A DNA stretch of 64,000 nucleotides from Paraglaciecola arctica BSs20135 (GCF_000314995.1 NZ_BAEO01000055.1:248001-312000); one strand, 5' to 3'; shown: positions 15,864 to 25,346, counted from the stretch's first letter. The notes: generated by a model not told the origin, from the letters alone. Numbers and translations are program-made.

Positions 15864-18299
15864 CTATTGTCTTTCAAGTGATTGATCCCAAAGGGTAACT
15901 TGGTTACGGCCGTTGCTTTTTGATTTGTAGAGCGCTAAATCGGCTTGGTCAATTAACTCTTGGGGGGTTTTGGCATTAAATTGAATGGACGTTACACCAA
16001 AGCTACAGGTAACAGTAACATCGTCAAAGTGGCTGGTTTCGATTTTTCGACGTATAGTCTCGGCGATACGCATAGCCTGATCTTGTGAGGCTCCAGGTAA
16101 AACAACGCAAAATTCTTCACCACCAAAACGCGCAACAATGTCATTTTGACGAATACTATCTTGCAAAATATCTGCTACGGCACGAAGTACAGAGTCACCT
16201 GTTGTGTGGCCGTAGTTGTCATTGACTGCTTTAAACTGGTCAATATCAGCCAGAATAATGCAATATTCGCCAAGCAGTTCTAAATCTGCAAAATCTCGAT
16301 TCATAAGGTCAAACAAAATTCGACGGTTATAACAGTTTGTGAGTGGATCGCGAGCCGCCAAATAGCCGAGTTCTTTATTATGTTTTCGTGAGTGAACAAA
16401 CCGTCGAGATAACAATATCACCGCTAACAAACATATCGCTAGCAACGACGACAGCGCAATACTGGCATATTTGTTTTTTGTGAGTTCTAGTTCAGAAATT
16501 TTCCTTTCTTGCTCTGCAATTTCGATTTCGCTCTTTTTCTTGATTAACTCAATTTGATCGAGCTTTGTTATTTCCTTTAATGATTTCAACTCCATTTCTT
16601 TTTTATGTGAATATAACTTGGCTTTTACTAAAACAAGCTCATTGTCCTCTCTTTCTTCTTGAATTATTTTAGTTAAAGCAATTTCTTCTTCAGCATAGTG
16701 CAGTGATTCAGCAATATTTCCCCGTGACTTTTCTGCCTTGCGAAGCTCACGATAAACGTACAATTTCTGAGTTTTTGAGTCGATTTGGATCGCTAGTTCT
16801 AACGCTTTTTTTAGCAAATCAATGGCTTCTTCAGTATGTTCACCAATGAGGATACCTGCTAGAGGCGTTTGTGCTTTTATTTGGTATATCTCACTGCCTA
16901 TCTCGGTAGCAAGAGACAGTGACTCTCTGTAATAGGCTATCGCATTGGTATCATCTTGTTGGGCGCGATAGATGTTTCCTATGATCCGCGCCGAAATAGA
17001 AGCCTTTGATTTATCGTTGTCGTTTTGATAAATTTTGTGAGCCTTTTGTGCCATCACCTTGGCCGACTCATAATCACCGGATCCTAAATCAATGACGGCC
17101 ATTTCTCTTAATGCCGTCGCAAGGGTCTGTGGTTCTATCTTTTTTTCTGGCTGGTCAATCGTAATTTGGTAAAACGATTTCGCTTGGTCAACCTGGTCTA
17201 ATTGAGTATATATAAACCCCAATTCATTTGACGTTTTTGCGATACCACTGACGTCATTCATTTTCTTGTAGAACAGATGTGCCTTGTGAATATGCTCAAG
17301 GGATTTTTCATAGCTACCTATATGGCGAAAAATTATGCCTGCACCCATTAACGCTTTAACATATCCTATGGGGTCGTCGAGTCGTTCGTGTAATTTTAAA
17401 CCATGAATAGAATAATCAAGGGCTATTAGGTAATTCCCTAAATAGCGCTCCGCCTCAGCAAGAGTATTTAAAGTGCGCGCCATTAATTTGGGGTCTTGCA
17501 AGGCAGTATAGATAGCTAATGCTTTTGTATAAAAAGAAGCTGTCTGCTCTCTATTTTTTAAGCGTTTGTATGACTGTGCAATTATTTTATAGGTATCTGC
17601 TCGGTGTTTCTGTGTCACTTCATCCTTATCAGAAAGATACTTTAGGGCAGGAGTGTATTGCGCAATGGCATCGTCATAGTGTTTTTGTTGATAGTAACCA
17701 TTGCCTTTAGTAATTAAGACCAGAGCGATAGGCAATTCTTCGCCATATTGATGAGTTATAGGTAATAACTCATCTAGTATTTTATCTCCTTCAACATAGC
17801 GATTTGCAGCAAAAAATGTCTCGGCATAAACAATTGAAGACATTATTTGATTCTGCATATCATTCATATTTTTGTAGATAAAGATTGCTTGTAAAAAGTG
17901 CTGCAATGCTTGATCAAGATCCTTTGCTTGTTGTGCCAACTCGCCTAACAAGGTGTGTGCTTGAGCACTCACGGGCTGATTTTTATTAATTTTAGATAAT
18001 CGAAGTGAGTCATTCGCCAACTGGGTGCTTAATGATTGATCACTATGTTGCAGAGATTTGGCTTTCCTTAAAAGCTCTGTCGCTGATAAATTCGCAACTT
18101 CAATTTGAGTTTGTGGGGGATTTTCTTGGGAATTTGCAGTGGTAAAGTAAAACGCTAGAATAATATTAAATAAGACTCGTACTGCGTATTTGGGAATTAA
18201 TTTTTTAAAAGATTTTAAAGCTGCTTGGATGCAGAGTGACTTCCTCGGATGGGCAGAAGTTACCGGATACCAAAGGTATAAGTGGGAGTGCAACTGCAT
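15864..18299 (-). CDS. TPR-repeat diguanylate cyclase
   Basis: The 811-residue protein makes cyclic di-GMP. A hydrophobic segment near residues 42-56 (signal peptide or anchor) is followed by about eight TPR-like repeats (residues 70-520), a charged coiled coil (540-610), one transmembrane helix ('IALSSLLAICLLAVILLS', about 617-634) and a C-terminal GGDEF domain. The active site 'GGEEF' (about 730) is intact and the inhibitory I-site RQND lies five residues before it. This topology suggests periplasmic TPRs sensing a partner and a cytoplasmic cyclase. The start at 18299 puts an unusual 30-residue extension before the hydrophobic segment; no better ATG, GTG or TTG start was found. Confidence 0.9.
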   Translation of the reverse strand: MQLHSHLYLWYPVTSAHPRKSLCIQAALKSFKKLIPKYAVRVLFNIILAFYFTTANSQENPPQTQIEVANLSATELLRKAKSLQHSDQSLSTQLANDSLRLSKINKNQPVSAQAHTLLGELAQQAKDLDQALQHFLQAIFIYKNMNDMQNQIMSSIVYAETFFAANRYVEGDKILDELLPITHQYGEELPIALVLITKGNGYYQQKHYDDAIAQYTPALKYLSDKDEVTQKHRADTYKIIAQSYKRLKNREQTASFYTKALAIYTALQDPKLMARTLNTLAEAERYLGNYLIALDYSIHGLKLHERLDDPIGYVKALMGAGIIFRHIGSYEKSLEHIHKAHLFYKKMNDVSGIAKTSNELGFIYTQLDQVDQAKSFYQITIDQPEKKIEPQTLATALREMAVIDLGSGDYESAKVMAQKAHKIYQNDNDKSKASISARIIGNIYRAQQDDTNAIAYYRESLSLATEIGSEIYQIKAQTPLAGILIGEHTEEAIDLLKKALELAIQIDSKTQKLYVYRELRKAEKSRGNIAESLHYAEEEIALTKIIQEEREDNELVLVKAKLYSHKKEMELKSLKEITKLDQIELIKKKSEIEIAEQERKISELELTKNKYASIALSSLLAICLLAVILLSRRFVHSRKHNKELGYLAARDPLTNCYNRRILFDLMNRDFADLELLGEYCIILADIDQFKAVNDNYGHTTGDSVLRAVADILQDSIRQNDIVARFGGEEFCVVLPGASQDQAMRIAETIRRKIETSHFDDVTVTCSFGVTSIQFNAKTPQELIDQADLALYKSKSNGRNQVTLWDQSLERQ

Positions 18300-18695
18300 A
18301 CATCATCGCCTAATTATTGATCATTTTACAAGAATACGCGTATATATCGATAGCAAAAATATATCTAGTTATGAAAACTTTCATATCGATAAAAATCACG
18401 GTAGGAGTCCATTTCCAGCCTCCTCATAAAGATCCGTACCAGTGCTTTCGCGACTTAAGTACGATTAACTGAGCATATATGAATACCCAAAACCCTTACT
18501 GTGTCTGGCTTCATCGCCTTTAAATGTATATAAAAGGCGACAATATTAGAACGATATCATATAGCCAATCGTCTACAGAAACAACATAGCGTTTCTTACA
18601 TAAAGTAAGTCAATATTAACCTGTCCAAGAGTAAAGGTGGGCAAGAGTTTAATACCTATGCCCAACTTAAAATGATTGTGTGTTGATTGGTATGC
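18300..18695. other. 396-base gap without a gene
   Basis: No open frame of note is seen. ATATCGATA occurs twice in direct orientation, at 18344-18352 and 18383-18391, in the leader of the TPR-GGDEF gene, with an imperfect GAAAACTTTC dyad between. I see no riboswitch. The right part is the region downstream of cydB, with no clear terminator. Confidence 0.5.
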
Positions 18696-19694
18696 TCAGT
18701 AATACTTTAAATCTTGCACTTTTCCCCAAAATACCCGATACGAGAATATTGTGTAAGCCAAAATACAGGGGATAACGATTAACGCTCCATATAAAATAAA
18801 ACGTAGTGATTCAGGAGCACTTGCCGCCTGCCAAATGGTTAACTCGCCGGGTACTACATATGGGTAAAAGCTAAAGGCAAGACCACAAAAACAAAATACA
18901 TAAACCACTACTGTTATTAGAAAGGGTAACCAGCAACCACTGTCATCTTTTAGGGGTAATTGTTTTAATACTAAATGACCAATTAAAAATAAGGTAAAAC
19001 AAACAAATGGCACAATAGCCATAAAATAGGCGAAAGGTGCGGTGGTCCAGCGTTCAAATACAAATTGATTGATAAGCGGATTCACAATACATACTGCTAA
19101 TATTCCAATAAAACTGATTTTTCCGGTTATTTTGGCCCAATTTATGGCGCGTAATTGCAAGTCATCAGAGGTCTTTAATATTAACCAAGTACTGCCAATT
19201 AATGCATATGCACAAGTGACACCTAGCGCACTTAATGCGGCGAATGCATAAGCCATAAAAGATGCTTCAAACCCCATCACAAAGCTACCTAACATATACC
19301 CCTGACTGGAGGATGCAATACAGGAGCCGAGTTTGAAAATTTGGTTCCAGCGGTGTTTATTAACCTGTGCCACTTTGGCTCTAAAATCGAATGCGACCCC
19401 CCTAAGTATCAACCCTACTAACATTATGGCTGATGGGATATACAAGGCTTTTAGAATGACATTGTGCGCGGTTGGAAAGGCTATCAATAATAAACCTACA
19501 GCCATTACCAACCATGTTTCATTGGCATCCCAAAAGGGGCCTATAGAAGCAATCATTTGGTCTGCTTGTTGATCATTGTTAAGAGGTAACAATATACCTA
19601 CCCCCAGATCGTAGCCGTCTAAAATCGCATAAACTATGACAGACAATGCCATCAAAGCTGCGAAAATAGCCGGTAAGTTAGCGTCAGCGATCAT
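18696..19694 (-). CDS. cydB: Cytochrome bd-type ubiquinol oxidase subunit II
   Basis: The 332-residue membrane protein is subunit II of a cytochrome bd-type quinol oxidase. The N-terminus 'VIYAILDGYDLGVGILLP' and 'GPFWDANETWLVMAVG' (about residues 50-65) are family signatures, and eight to nine hydrophobic helices follow. It starts in a 4-base ATGA overlap with the stop of cydA, so the two are translationally coupled. No small cydX-like frame was found downstream. The length is in the range of the short CioB/CydB group. Confidence 0.95.
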   Translation of the reverse strand: MIADANLPAIFAALMALSVIVYAILDGYDLGVGILLPLNNDQQADQMIASIGPFWDANETWLVMAVGLLLIAFPTAHNVILKALYIPSAIMLVGLILRGVAFDFRAKVAQVNKHRWNQIFKLGSCIASSSQGYMLGSFVMGFEASFMAYAFAALSALGVTCAYALIGSTWLILKTSDDLQLRAINWAKITGKISFIGILAVCIVNPLINQFVFERWTTAPFAYFMAIVPFVCFTLFLIGHLVLKQLPLKDDSGCWLPFLITVVVYVFCFCGLAFSFYPYVVPGELTIWQAASAPESLRFILYGALIVIPCILAYTIFSYRVFWGKVQDLKYY

Positions 19695-21067
19695 AATGTG
19701 GCTCCTTCGGTTGTGTTTGCTGTGTGGAAACCTTTTTGGTGAAGTCTTTCTTCAGGTTGAATATCCTCTATTTCGACCGCTTTTCGTGCCATTAAAAATA
19801 GTGTGTGCAAATAAGCAATTAATAAAGAAACATAGACTGATAGATACAAAATAAAGCTAAACATCACATTTTCAGGAGCAATGTCGGTGACAGCCTCTGA
19901 GGTTTTTAACAGGCCCGAAACCAAATAAGGTTGACGGCCAATTTCTGTAACATACCAACCCGCAAGGATGGCTATCCACCCAGAAAAACTCATGGCAATC
20001 AGGCTATATAACATGCCCTTACTTAGTTGTTTGTTGCGGATTAATTTGAAACTGGTGAGCCAAGCGATGACAAGCATTAACATGCCTATACCTACCATGA
20101 TACGAAACCCATAAAATACTGGTTTAACAGGGGGGTGTTCGCCAATAAAGTCATTTAAACCTTGTACTTCTCCTTCTGGATCGTGGGTTAATATGATGCT
20201 AGTAAGATTAGGAATGGCCAATTCAAAATGATTAGTGCGAGTCTTTTCATCTGGTATTGCAAACAACAACATAGGTACTGCTTTTTGGGTTTCCCAAATG
20301 CCTTCCATTGCAGCAACTTTTTGTGGTTGGTGTTCAAGGGTGTTTAAACCATGTAAGTCACCAACAAATATTTGTAAAGGCACAAGTAAAGCAGCAACAA
20401 ACATGGCTGTTTTTAAGGCTAATTTTGGGGCTTTTTTATTATCCCCGCGGATAATACGATAGGCGGATATGCCCGCTATTAAAAACGCTGCGTTTAGCGC
20501 TGACGCCAATAAAACATGGCTTAAACGGTAAGGAAAAGATGGGTTGAAAATGATGTCCCACCAATCCAACGCATGAGCTACACCATCACGCATTTCAAAA
20601 CCCGTTGGGGTTTGCATCCAAGAATTAAGTGCAATAATCCAAAAAGCAGAAAGAGTTGTTCCCACTGCTACCAATAAAGTCGCTAAAGTATGTAACCAAC
20701 TAGGCACTCGGTGCATACCAAATAACATCACGCCCAGAAAGGTCGCTTCTAAAAAGAATGCGGTTAAAACTTCGTAGCCTAAAAGTGGTCCTGCAATATT
20801 GCCCACAGTTTCCATGTAGCCAGGCCAATTGGTACCAAATTGAAATGACATGGTGATACCACTTACCACACCTAGGGCAAATGTAAGGGCAAACACTTTG
20901 ACCCAAAAGCGATATACTCGCATCCAGACGGGATGGCCACTTAGATTAAAGCGTAATTTAAAGTAAAATAAGAACCAGCCTAGTGCGATAGTGATGCTGG
21001 GGAATAAAATATGGAAACTCATGTTTATCGCAAATTGTAAGCGAGACAACAGGAAGACGTCATCCAT
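19691..21067 (-). CDS. cydA: Cytochrome bd-type ubiquinol oxidase subunit I, short Q-loop type
   Basis: This 458-residue subunit carries the haems and the quinol site. The haem-ligand region 'SRLQFAINMSFHILFPS' starts the protein, 'FQFGTNWPGYM' and 'FFLEATFLG' follow, and 'GWYVTEIGRQP' (about residue 375) is the conserved C-terminal motif. The quinol loop is short, lacking the insertion of the E. coli bd-I enzyme, so it belongs to the CIO-like (often cyanide-insensitive) group; resistance itself is inferred. GAGGTG precedes the ATG at 21067, so the longer frame from 21079 is rejected. A GbsR-type regulator gene lies 64 bases upstream on the same strand, and the three genes probably form one operon. 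Confidence 0.95.
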   Translation of the reverse strand: MDDVFLLSRLQFAINMSFHILFPSITIALGWFLFYFKLRFNLSGHPVWMRVYRFWVKVFALTFALGVVSGITMSFQFGTNWPGYMETVGNIAGPLLGYEVLTAFFLEATFLGVMLFGMHRVPSWLHTLATLLVAVGTTLSAFWIIALNSWMQTPTGFEMRDGVAHALDWWDIIFNPSFPYRLSHVLLASALNAAFLIAGISAYRIIRGDNKKAPKLALKTAMFVAALLVPLQIFVGDLHGLNTLEHQPQKVAAMEGIWETQKAVPMLLFAIPDEKTRTNHFELAIPNLTSIILTHDPEGEVQGLNDFIGEHPPVKPVFYGFRIMVGIGMLMLVIAWLTSFKLIRNKQLSKGMLYSLIAMSFSGWIAILAGWYVTEIGRQPYLVSGLLKTSEAVTDIAPENVMFSFILYLSVYVSLLIAYLHTLFLMARKAVEIEDIQPEERLHQKGFHTANTTEGATL

Positions 21068-21131
21068 GGGACACCTCATTTATAATGTGAAAAAATTTGA
21101 TTAGTTGATAGTTTGAGGACTACCGCAGGTA

Positions 21132-21683
21132 TTATTCGTTACTTCGTTTCAGTAATTTATCTTTCATATCCAAAACTTTGCCCACACCCGAACCTAACTT
21201 CATCAAGGTATCGAGTTTTTCTGGGCTCAAACGCTGCAACTCGCTCGACCACTTAGTGATGCCTTCAAGTAAGTCATGCACTTCTTGGAGTTTTTCTTGG
21301 GCGTGTTGTTCTTCTGGATTAGCGGGAGTATCAAGTAAAATATCTCTGAGTAAAGACAAGGTAGGATCCATTTCTCGTTTACGACGCTCTTCGAACACTC
21401 GATTGGCCATATCCCAAATACTGCCATTGGTCTGAAAATAATCTTTTCTATCTGCAGGTTTATGATGAAGTTGGATCAATTGCCAAGACTGCAACTCTTT
21501 TAAACCCATACTCACATTGCCGCGAGAAATACTTAAAGCTTCGGCAATTTGATTGGCGCTAATTGGATCTTTGGTGATCACCAACAAGGCATACATTTGC
21601 CCAACCGTACGGTTAAACCCCCAGCGACTGCCCATTTCACCAAAGTGCATAACGAAGGTTTCAATCATAGGTGTCATTTTCAT
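21132..21683 (-). CDS. GbsR/MarR-type transcriptional regulator, first gene of the cydAB operon
   Basis: The 183-residue protein has an N-terminal winged-helix domain: 'MYALLVITKDPISANQIAEA' leads into the recognition helix 'SRGNVSMGLKELQSWQLI' (about residues 48-65). A dimerising helical C-terminal half follows. The pattern 'FGEMGSRWGFNRTVGQ' is typical of GbsR-like repressors. Its own promoter lies within a 44-bp palindrome just upstream, so self-repression is likely, and because cydAB follow on the same strand it probably sets terminal oxidase levels. The signal sensed cannot be told; no Cys-rich or Fe-S motif is obvious. Confidence 0.85.
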   Translation of the reverse strand: MKMTPMIETFVMHFGEMGSRWGFNRTVGQMYALLVITKDPISANQIAEALSISRGNVSMGLKELQSWQLIQLHHKPADRKDYFQTNGSIWDMANRVFEERRKREMDPTLSLLRDILLDTPANPEEQHAQEKLQEVHDLLEGITKWSSELQRLSPEKLDTLMKLGSGVGKVLDMKDKLLKRSNE

Positions 21684-21688
21684 AGTAC

Positions 21689-21732
21689 AAACCTTCTGAA
21701 GTTTCAGTAATTATTGAAACTTTAAAAGGTTT
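21689..21732. promoter_or_regulatory. 44-bp palindromic operator of the regulator-cydAB operon
   Basis: The two 22-base halves match in 19 positions. The core is GTTTCA-N8-TGAAAC (21701-21720), flanked by AAACCTT and AAGGTTT arms at the two ends. It begins 5 bases before the regulator's ATG and contains the -10 box. Symmetry and place fit a dimer or tetramer of the encoded MarR-type protein. Confidence 0.75.
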
Positions 21733-21747
21733 GCTGATCTAAGTCAA
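21719..21747 (-). promoter_or_regulatory. Sigma-70-type promoter of the regulator-cydAB operon
   Basis: On the minus strand TTGACT (21742-21747) and TAAAGT (21719-21724) are separated by exactly 17 bases. The -10 box lies inside the right half of the palindrome, so repressor binding would block polymerase. Confidence 0.6.
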
Positions 21748-21994
21748 TATATAGTTGCTTAAAAAGGTTAGACGAAGCTTATGTAATCATTCGCCTGAGT
21801 ATTGGAATTTCCCAAAAACTCTAATGCTCAATATCCTGCTCCAAATATGGTTTCGTTTTTACTTTGCTGGTGTATGATATTTGGTAATATTTTAGGTGCT
21901 TATTGGTGCGCTGATATATAGCTATATCCTTTTGTTAGTTGTTCGAGAGCACTTAATAAACCTTAATCAGCGAAGTGAATACTAGGAGAGTGAT

Positions 21995-22348
21995 ATGTCT
22001 TACCTTGATGCCTTTGTGGCCGCGGTTCCAACAGAAAACAAAGAAAAATACCTTGAGCATGCGAAACTTTCAGGCGTGGTGTTTAAGGATCATGGCGCTT
22101 TAAAGATTACTGAAGCATGGGGAGATAACATCCCTGATGGTGAAGTGTCTTCTTTTCCAATGGCGGTAAAATGCAGCGAAAGTGAAACAGTGGTTTTTTC
22201 TACTGTTGTATGGCCGTCGAAAGAAGTTCGTGATGCTGGGTGGGAAGCAATTATGGAAGATCCAAGAATGGCTCCAGAAAATAATCCAATGCCCTTTGAT
22301 GGTAAACGTTTAATATATGGTGGATTCGACGTGCTGCTAGGTGAATAA
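21995..22348 (+). CDS. DUF1428 family protein (YbaA-like)
   Basis: The 117-residue protein matches the DUF1428 family throughout: 'MSYLDAFVAAVPTENKEKY' at the start, 'ITEAWGDNIPDGEVSSFP' (about residues 38-55) and 'MPFDGKRLIYGGFDVLL' at the end. Family members have a ferredoxin-like (dimeric alpha-beta barrel) fold and no established function. The ATG follows AGGAGAG at good spacing. It stands alone, with no operon partner. Confidence 0.9.
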   Translation: MSYLDAFVAAVPTENKEKYLEHAKLSGVVFKDHGALKITEAWGDNIPDGEVSSFPMAVKCSESETVVFSTVVWPSKEVRDAGWEAIMEDPRMAPENNPMPFDGKRLIYGGFDVLLGE

Positions 22349-22497
22349 TCATTTGGCAATAATTACATAAGCTGAACTTGGCTTAAGACTTGCCGTCTTG
22401 CATCTTTATTTTTGCGCCTCTATCTGACAACACTAAAACCTGACTTCGTTTATCTCGTTGTAAAGGAGGTGATGTATTATCTTTTGTGCAAAATGTC

Positions 22498-22522
22498 AGC
22501 AGGTTTATGGGCTAAACCTGCT
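22498..22522. terminator. Hairpin between the DUF1428 and AsmA-like genes
   Basis: AGCAGGTTTA (22498-22507) pairs perfectly with TAAACCTGCT (22513-22522) around a five-base loop. The T-tract is poor on either side, but the convergent position favours a terminator role. Confidence 0.55.
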
Positions 22523-22541
22523 GTTATGAATGACTTCTATT

Positions 22542-23312
22542 TTAATTAAACAAACCTTTGAGTTTATCTTTGGTTTTCTCTAACAGCTTATCCTTTTGTT
22601 CATCTAGTTCTTCATTAACTTTTTTCTTGGCTTCTTCTGCCAAGCGTTTTTTGGCTTCAGACTTAGCTGCAGCAATCACGTTATCTAACATGGCATTAAT
22701 CACAGCAGCGCCTACTTGATCTGCTGGCATACCATTAGGTTGGCCAATAGGACCAGCATTGAAAGTGGGTAAGGTAACTTCATATGCTTTTGTTTCTATT
22801 TTAAAGTCGCCAGTAGACAGTTTTTCAAAATTGAGCTTGAGTCGAACCTTACTTACTGTAACGTTTTCAACAATAATCAAAGGATTAGCGGAATCTTTTG
22901 ACGTTGTTTCACTTTTGGGTAGATTGGCTGTTAAGTTTTTCTTCAGCGCCATTAAGTTACCCTGACCACTGGCGTCTACTTCATAGAGAATTTCTGGTGC
23001 ATTGATACTGATTGTCTGAACTACATAAGGTTCTTTGTACACTTCGCCTAAATCTAGAGTGATTGAATCGACACTGAATGCGTCTTCATCGCTGAAGCCT
23101 TTAGGGTTATCTATGTCCAGATCTTTAATGGTCATTCGCCCTTCAGTCAGAGCCAAGTCTACGTTGAAGACCGACACAGTTGTGCCAAGATATGTACTCC
23201 CTTGTTGTTCTATTTGGGTACGAATAAAATCACCCGCTCCGCTCAACATATAATACGCACCGCCAGCAATCAGCAGTAGTAATAAAACACAAATGCTTAA
23301 TGCTTTTTTCAT
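22542..23312 (-). CDS. AsmA/DUF748-like membrane-anchored periplasmic protein
   Basis: The 256-residue product has a single N-terminal hydrophobic helix (residues 4-24) followed by a beta-rich region with the AsmA/DUF748 style ('YLGTTVSVFNVDLALTEGRM', 'KDLDIDNPKGFSDEDAFSV', 'TISINAPEILYEVDASGQGN'). The last 50 residues are Lys/Glu/Leu-rich and helical ('AKKRLAEEAKKKVNEELDEQ'), a probable coiled coil. Larger relatives form bridges for lipid transport in the envelope, but this short form has no known role. The ATG at 23312 is chosen over the preceding TTG because AGAG lies at SD distance. Confidence 0.65.
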   Translation of the reverse strand: MKKALSICVLLLLLIAGGAYYMLSGAGDFIRTQIEQQGSTYLGTTVSVFNVDLALTEGRMTIKDLDIDNPKGFSDEDAFSVDSITLDLGEVYKEPYVVQTISINAPEILYEVDASGQGNLMALKKNLTANLPKSETTSKDSANPLIIVENVTVSKVRLKLNFEKLSTGDFKIETKAYEVTLPTFNAGPIGQPNGMPADQVGAAVINAMLDNVIAAAKSEAKKRLAEEAKKKVNEELDEQKDKLLEKTKDKLKGLFN

Positions 23313-23427
23313 CAAATTCTCTTTTAGCTATTGAATTAATATTATGATTGTAACAAAGAAAACTACAAGGATACCTAGGTTAATTTGAGGAGTAGCTATT
23401 TAATCCGAGTTCAGATTATACAGCAGG

Positions 23428-24645
23428 GTGAGTGGTCAAGAGAACAGGCAATATAGTATTAGCTTATTGTTTAATGCTAATAAGGTTTACGATCGTCAAG
23501 TAATAGAAGGGATTGGTCACTATCTACAATCAACAAAAGTGGATTGGGATGTGTACCTAGAAGAAGATTGTTTGGCACGTCTGAATAATCTCGATAATTG
23601 GGAAGTCGATGGGATTATTGCTGATTTTGACGATCCGGATATGCAAGCAGCACTAACTGACTTAGCTATTCCTGTAATCGGAGTAGGTGGCTCATATCAA
23701 TCCGCCGACGATTACCCTGATGTACCTTATGTGGCCACTGACAATGAGGCAGTCGTAAATTGTGCCTATCAACACCTTAAACAAAAAGGGTTACAACGTT
23801 TTGCTTTTTATGGTTTTCCACCTGATAAAGAACACCGTTGGGCTTTGGAACGAGAAAGAGCAATTGTTGCTTTATGTGAGAAGGACGGGTTTAGTTGTTC
23901 TGTGTATCGCGGCCATAAAACACAACCTGATACTTGGCACTACAGCATGAATAGACTCGCTGACTGGATTGAAAGTTTACCATTACCTGTTGGTGTCATT
24001 GCGGTCACTGATGCAAGAGCCAGACATTTATTGCAAGCCTGTGATAAAACCCATCGTTTGGTGCCCGACCAAGTATCAATTGTAGGCATTGATGACGACG
24101 ACATTGCCCGTAACTTAAGTCGGGTGAGTTTAAGTTCGGTCAGCCAAGGTTGCTTTGATATGGGGTTTCAGGCTGCAAAGTTATTGCATCGGCTATTAAA
24201 TCGGCAGGCGGCGGAAAAATCATCTGAGCAGAAAGCCAAAAAAAAATCATTAGCACGGGTGCTTGTACCGCCAATTGGTATAGTTCAACGTCAGTCAACG
24301 GATTTTAAAGCACTACAAGACACTTATGTGATCCAGGCTATGCATTATGTCCGTCAACATGCCTGCAGAGGTATTAAAGTCGAACAGGTGATTGACTATG
24401 TTGGCATCTCGCGGTCAAATCTCGAACAGCGTTTTGTGCAAGAATGTGGTCATAGTATTCATACTGAAATCCACAATGAGAAGTTAAATAAAGCCTGCAA
24501 AATGTTAACTGAGACAGACACTGAATTAGCTGAAATAGCGAGTTCCTGTGGTTATCCCTCGATTCAATATTTATACGCGGTGTTTAAGAAACACTTTGGA
24601 CAAACCCCTAAACAATACAAACAAAATGCAGCGCAAATTATATAG
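23428..24645 (+). CDS. xylR: XylR family transcriptional activator (LacI-like sensor plus AraC domain)
   Basis: The 405-residue protein closely follows E. coli XylR: a LacI/periplasmic-binding-like sensor ('ISLLFNANKVYDRQVIEG', 'VIGVGGSYQSADDYP', 'GVIAVTDARARHLLQACD') and a C-terminal AraC double HTH ('VIQAMHYVRQHACRGIKVEQ', 'VGISRSNLEQRF', 'SCGYPSIQYLYAVFKKHFG'). XylR activates xylose catabolic genes when xylose binds. The start is GTG at 23428. No xylose gene is adjacent here, so targets lie elsewhere or the ligand differs. The Ala/Lys-rich linker (about residues 272-283) is longer than in E. coli. Confidence 0.9.
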   Translation: MSGQENRQYSISLLFNANKVYDRQVIEGIGHYLQSTKVDWDVYLEEDCLARLNNLDNWEVDGIIADFDDPDMQAALTDLAIPVIGVGGSYQSADDYPDVPYVATDNEAVVNCAYQHLKQKGLQRFAFYGFPPDKEHRWALERERAIVALCEKDGFSCSVYRGHKTQPDTWHYSMNRLADWIESLPLPVGVIAVTDARARHLLQACDKTHRLVPDQVSIVGIDDDDIARNLSRVSLSSVSQGCFDMGFQAAKLLHRLLNRQAAEKSSEQKAKKKSLARVLVPPIGIVQRQSTDFKALQDTYVIQAMHYVRQHACRGIKVEQVIDYVGISRSNLEQRFVQECGHSIHTEIHNEKLNKACKMLTETDTELAEIASSCGYPSIQYLYAVFKKHFGQTPKQYKQNAAQII

Positions 24646-24824
24646 CCTAATGTCGAATGATTAGTAATGCTTGTTATCTACAGTTATTATTTAGGGTAGG
24701 TAATCAATGTGAATCATTTGTGATACAAACATATTTTTACTTGTGTAATATGAAATATATTCGGATTTCCCATGGTCACTAGGAGCATGAAGTGAAATCA
24801 AATCAATAAAAAAACAGGTAACAC

Positions 24825-25346
24825 ATGCTCAATAATGCCATTGCACTTGAAGGCCAATTAGAAACGGTTCAACAGGCCAAAGAGTTTTTGCAGGATTTAA
24901 CCGCTGAAAATTATCAGCTTGTGCTCAAACCCCATTTTGTTAGCAGCGCTGGCACACATATGCGGCATATATTGGATCACTATTTGGCATTACAAGATGG
25001 AATAAACCAAGGTTTGGTTAATTATAATAAACGAAATCGTTATTCTAGCCTTGAGTCCTGTCCTCAAACTGCACTGCTTGAGTGGCAAAAAATTGAGCAA
25101 TGGTTACAAGAAGTCAGTTATCTAGATGCCAATATGCCCTTAACCGTAGCCTGCGAAACCTCAGTTAATAAAACCCAAAATAGTCAAACCCAATCTACTT
25201 TAGCCCGCGAATTGGTATTTGTTTCTAGTCATGCAATTCATCATTTTTCATTACTTGCGGTGATCAATTCTTTATTAGGCAGCAAGATAGAAAGTAATTT
25301 TGGTATTGCACCAAGTACCGCGACTTTCATGCGCCAACAAGCTTAA
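24825..25346 (+). CDS. DinB-like four-helix protein
   Basis: The 173-residue protein has the DinB/YfiT pattern: a His in 'GTHMRHILDHYLAL' (about residue 48) and a His pair in 'SSHAIHHFSLLAVIN' (about residues 136-143), the expected triad of a divalent metal site in a four-helix bundle. The family includes thiol transferases and stress proteins; a specific activity cannot be assigned. No partner gene is apparent. Confidence 0.75.
   Translation: MLNNAIALEGQLETVQQAKEFLQDLTAENYQLVLKPHFVSSAGTHMRHILDHYLALQDGINQGLVNYNKRNRYSSLESCPQTALLEWQKIEQWLQEVSYLDANMPLTVACETSVNKTQNSQTQSTLARELVFVSSHAIHHFSLLAVINSLLGSKIESNFGIAPSTATFMRQQA

Noticed and set aside
18300-18695. Possible c-di-GMP riboswitch before the TPR cyclase
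   Set aside because: The conserved GEMM core elements are not present; the gaps before the other cyclase genes look equally empty.
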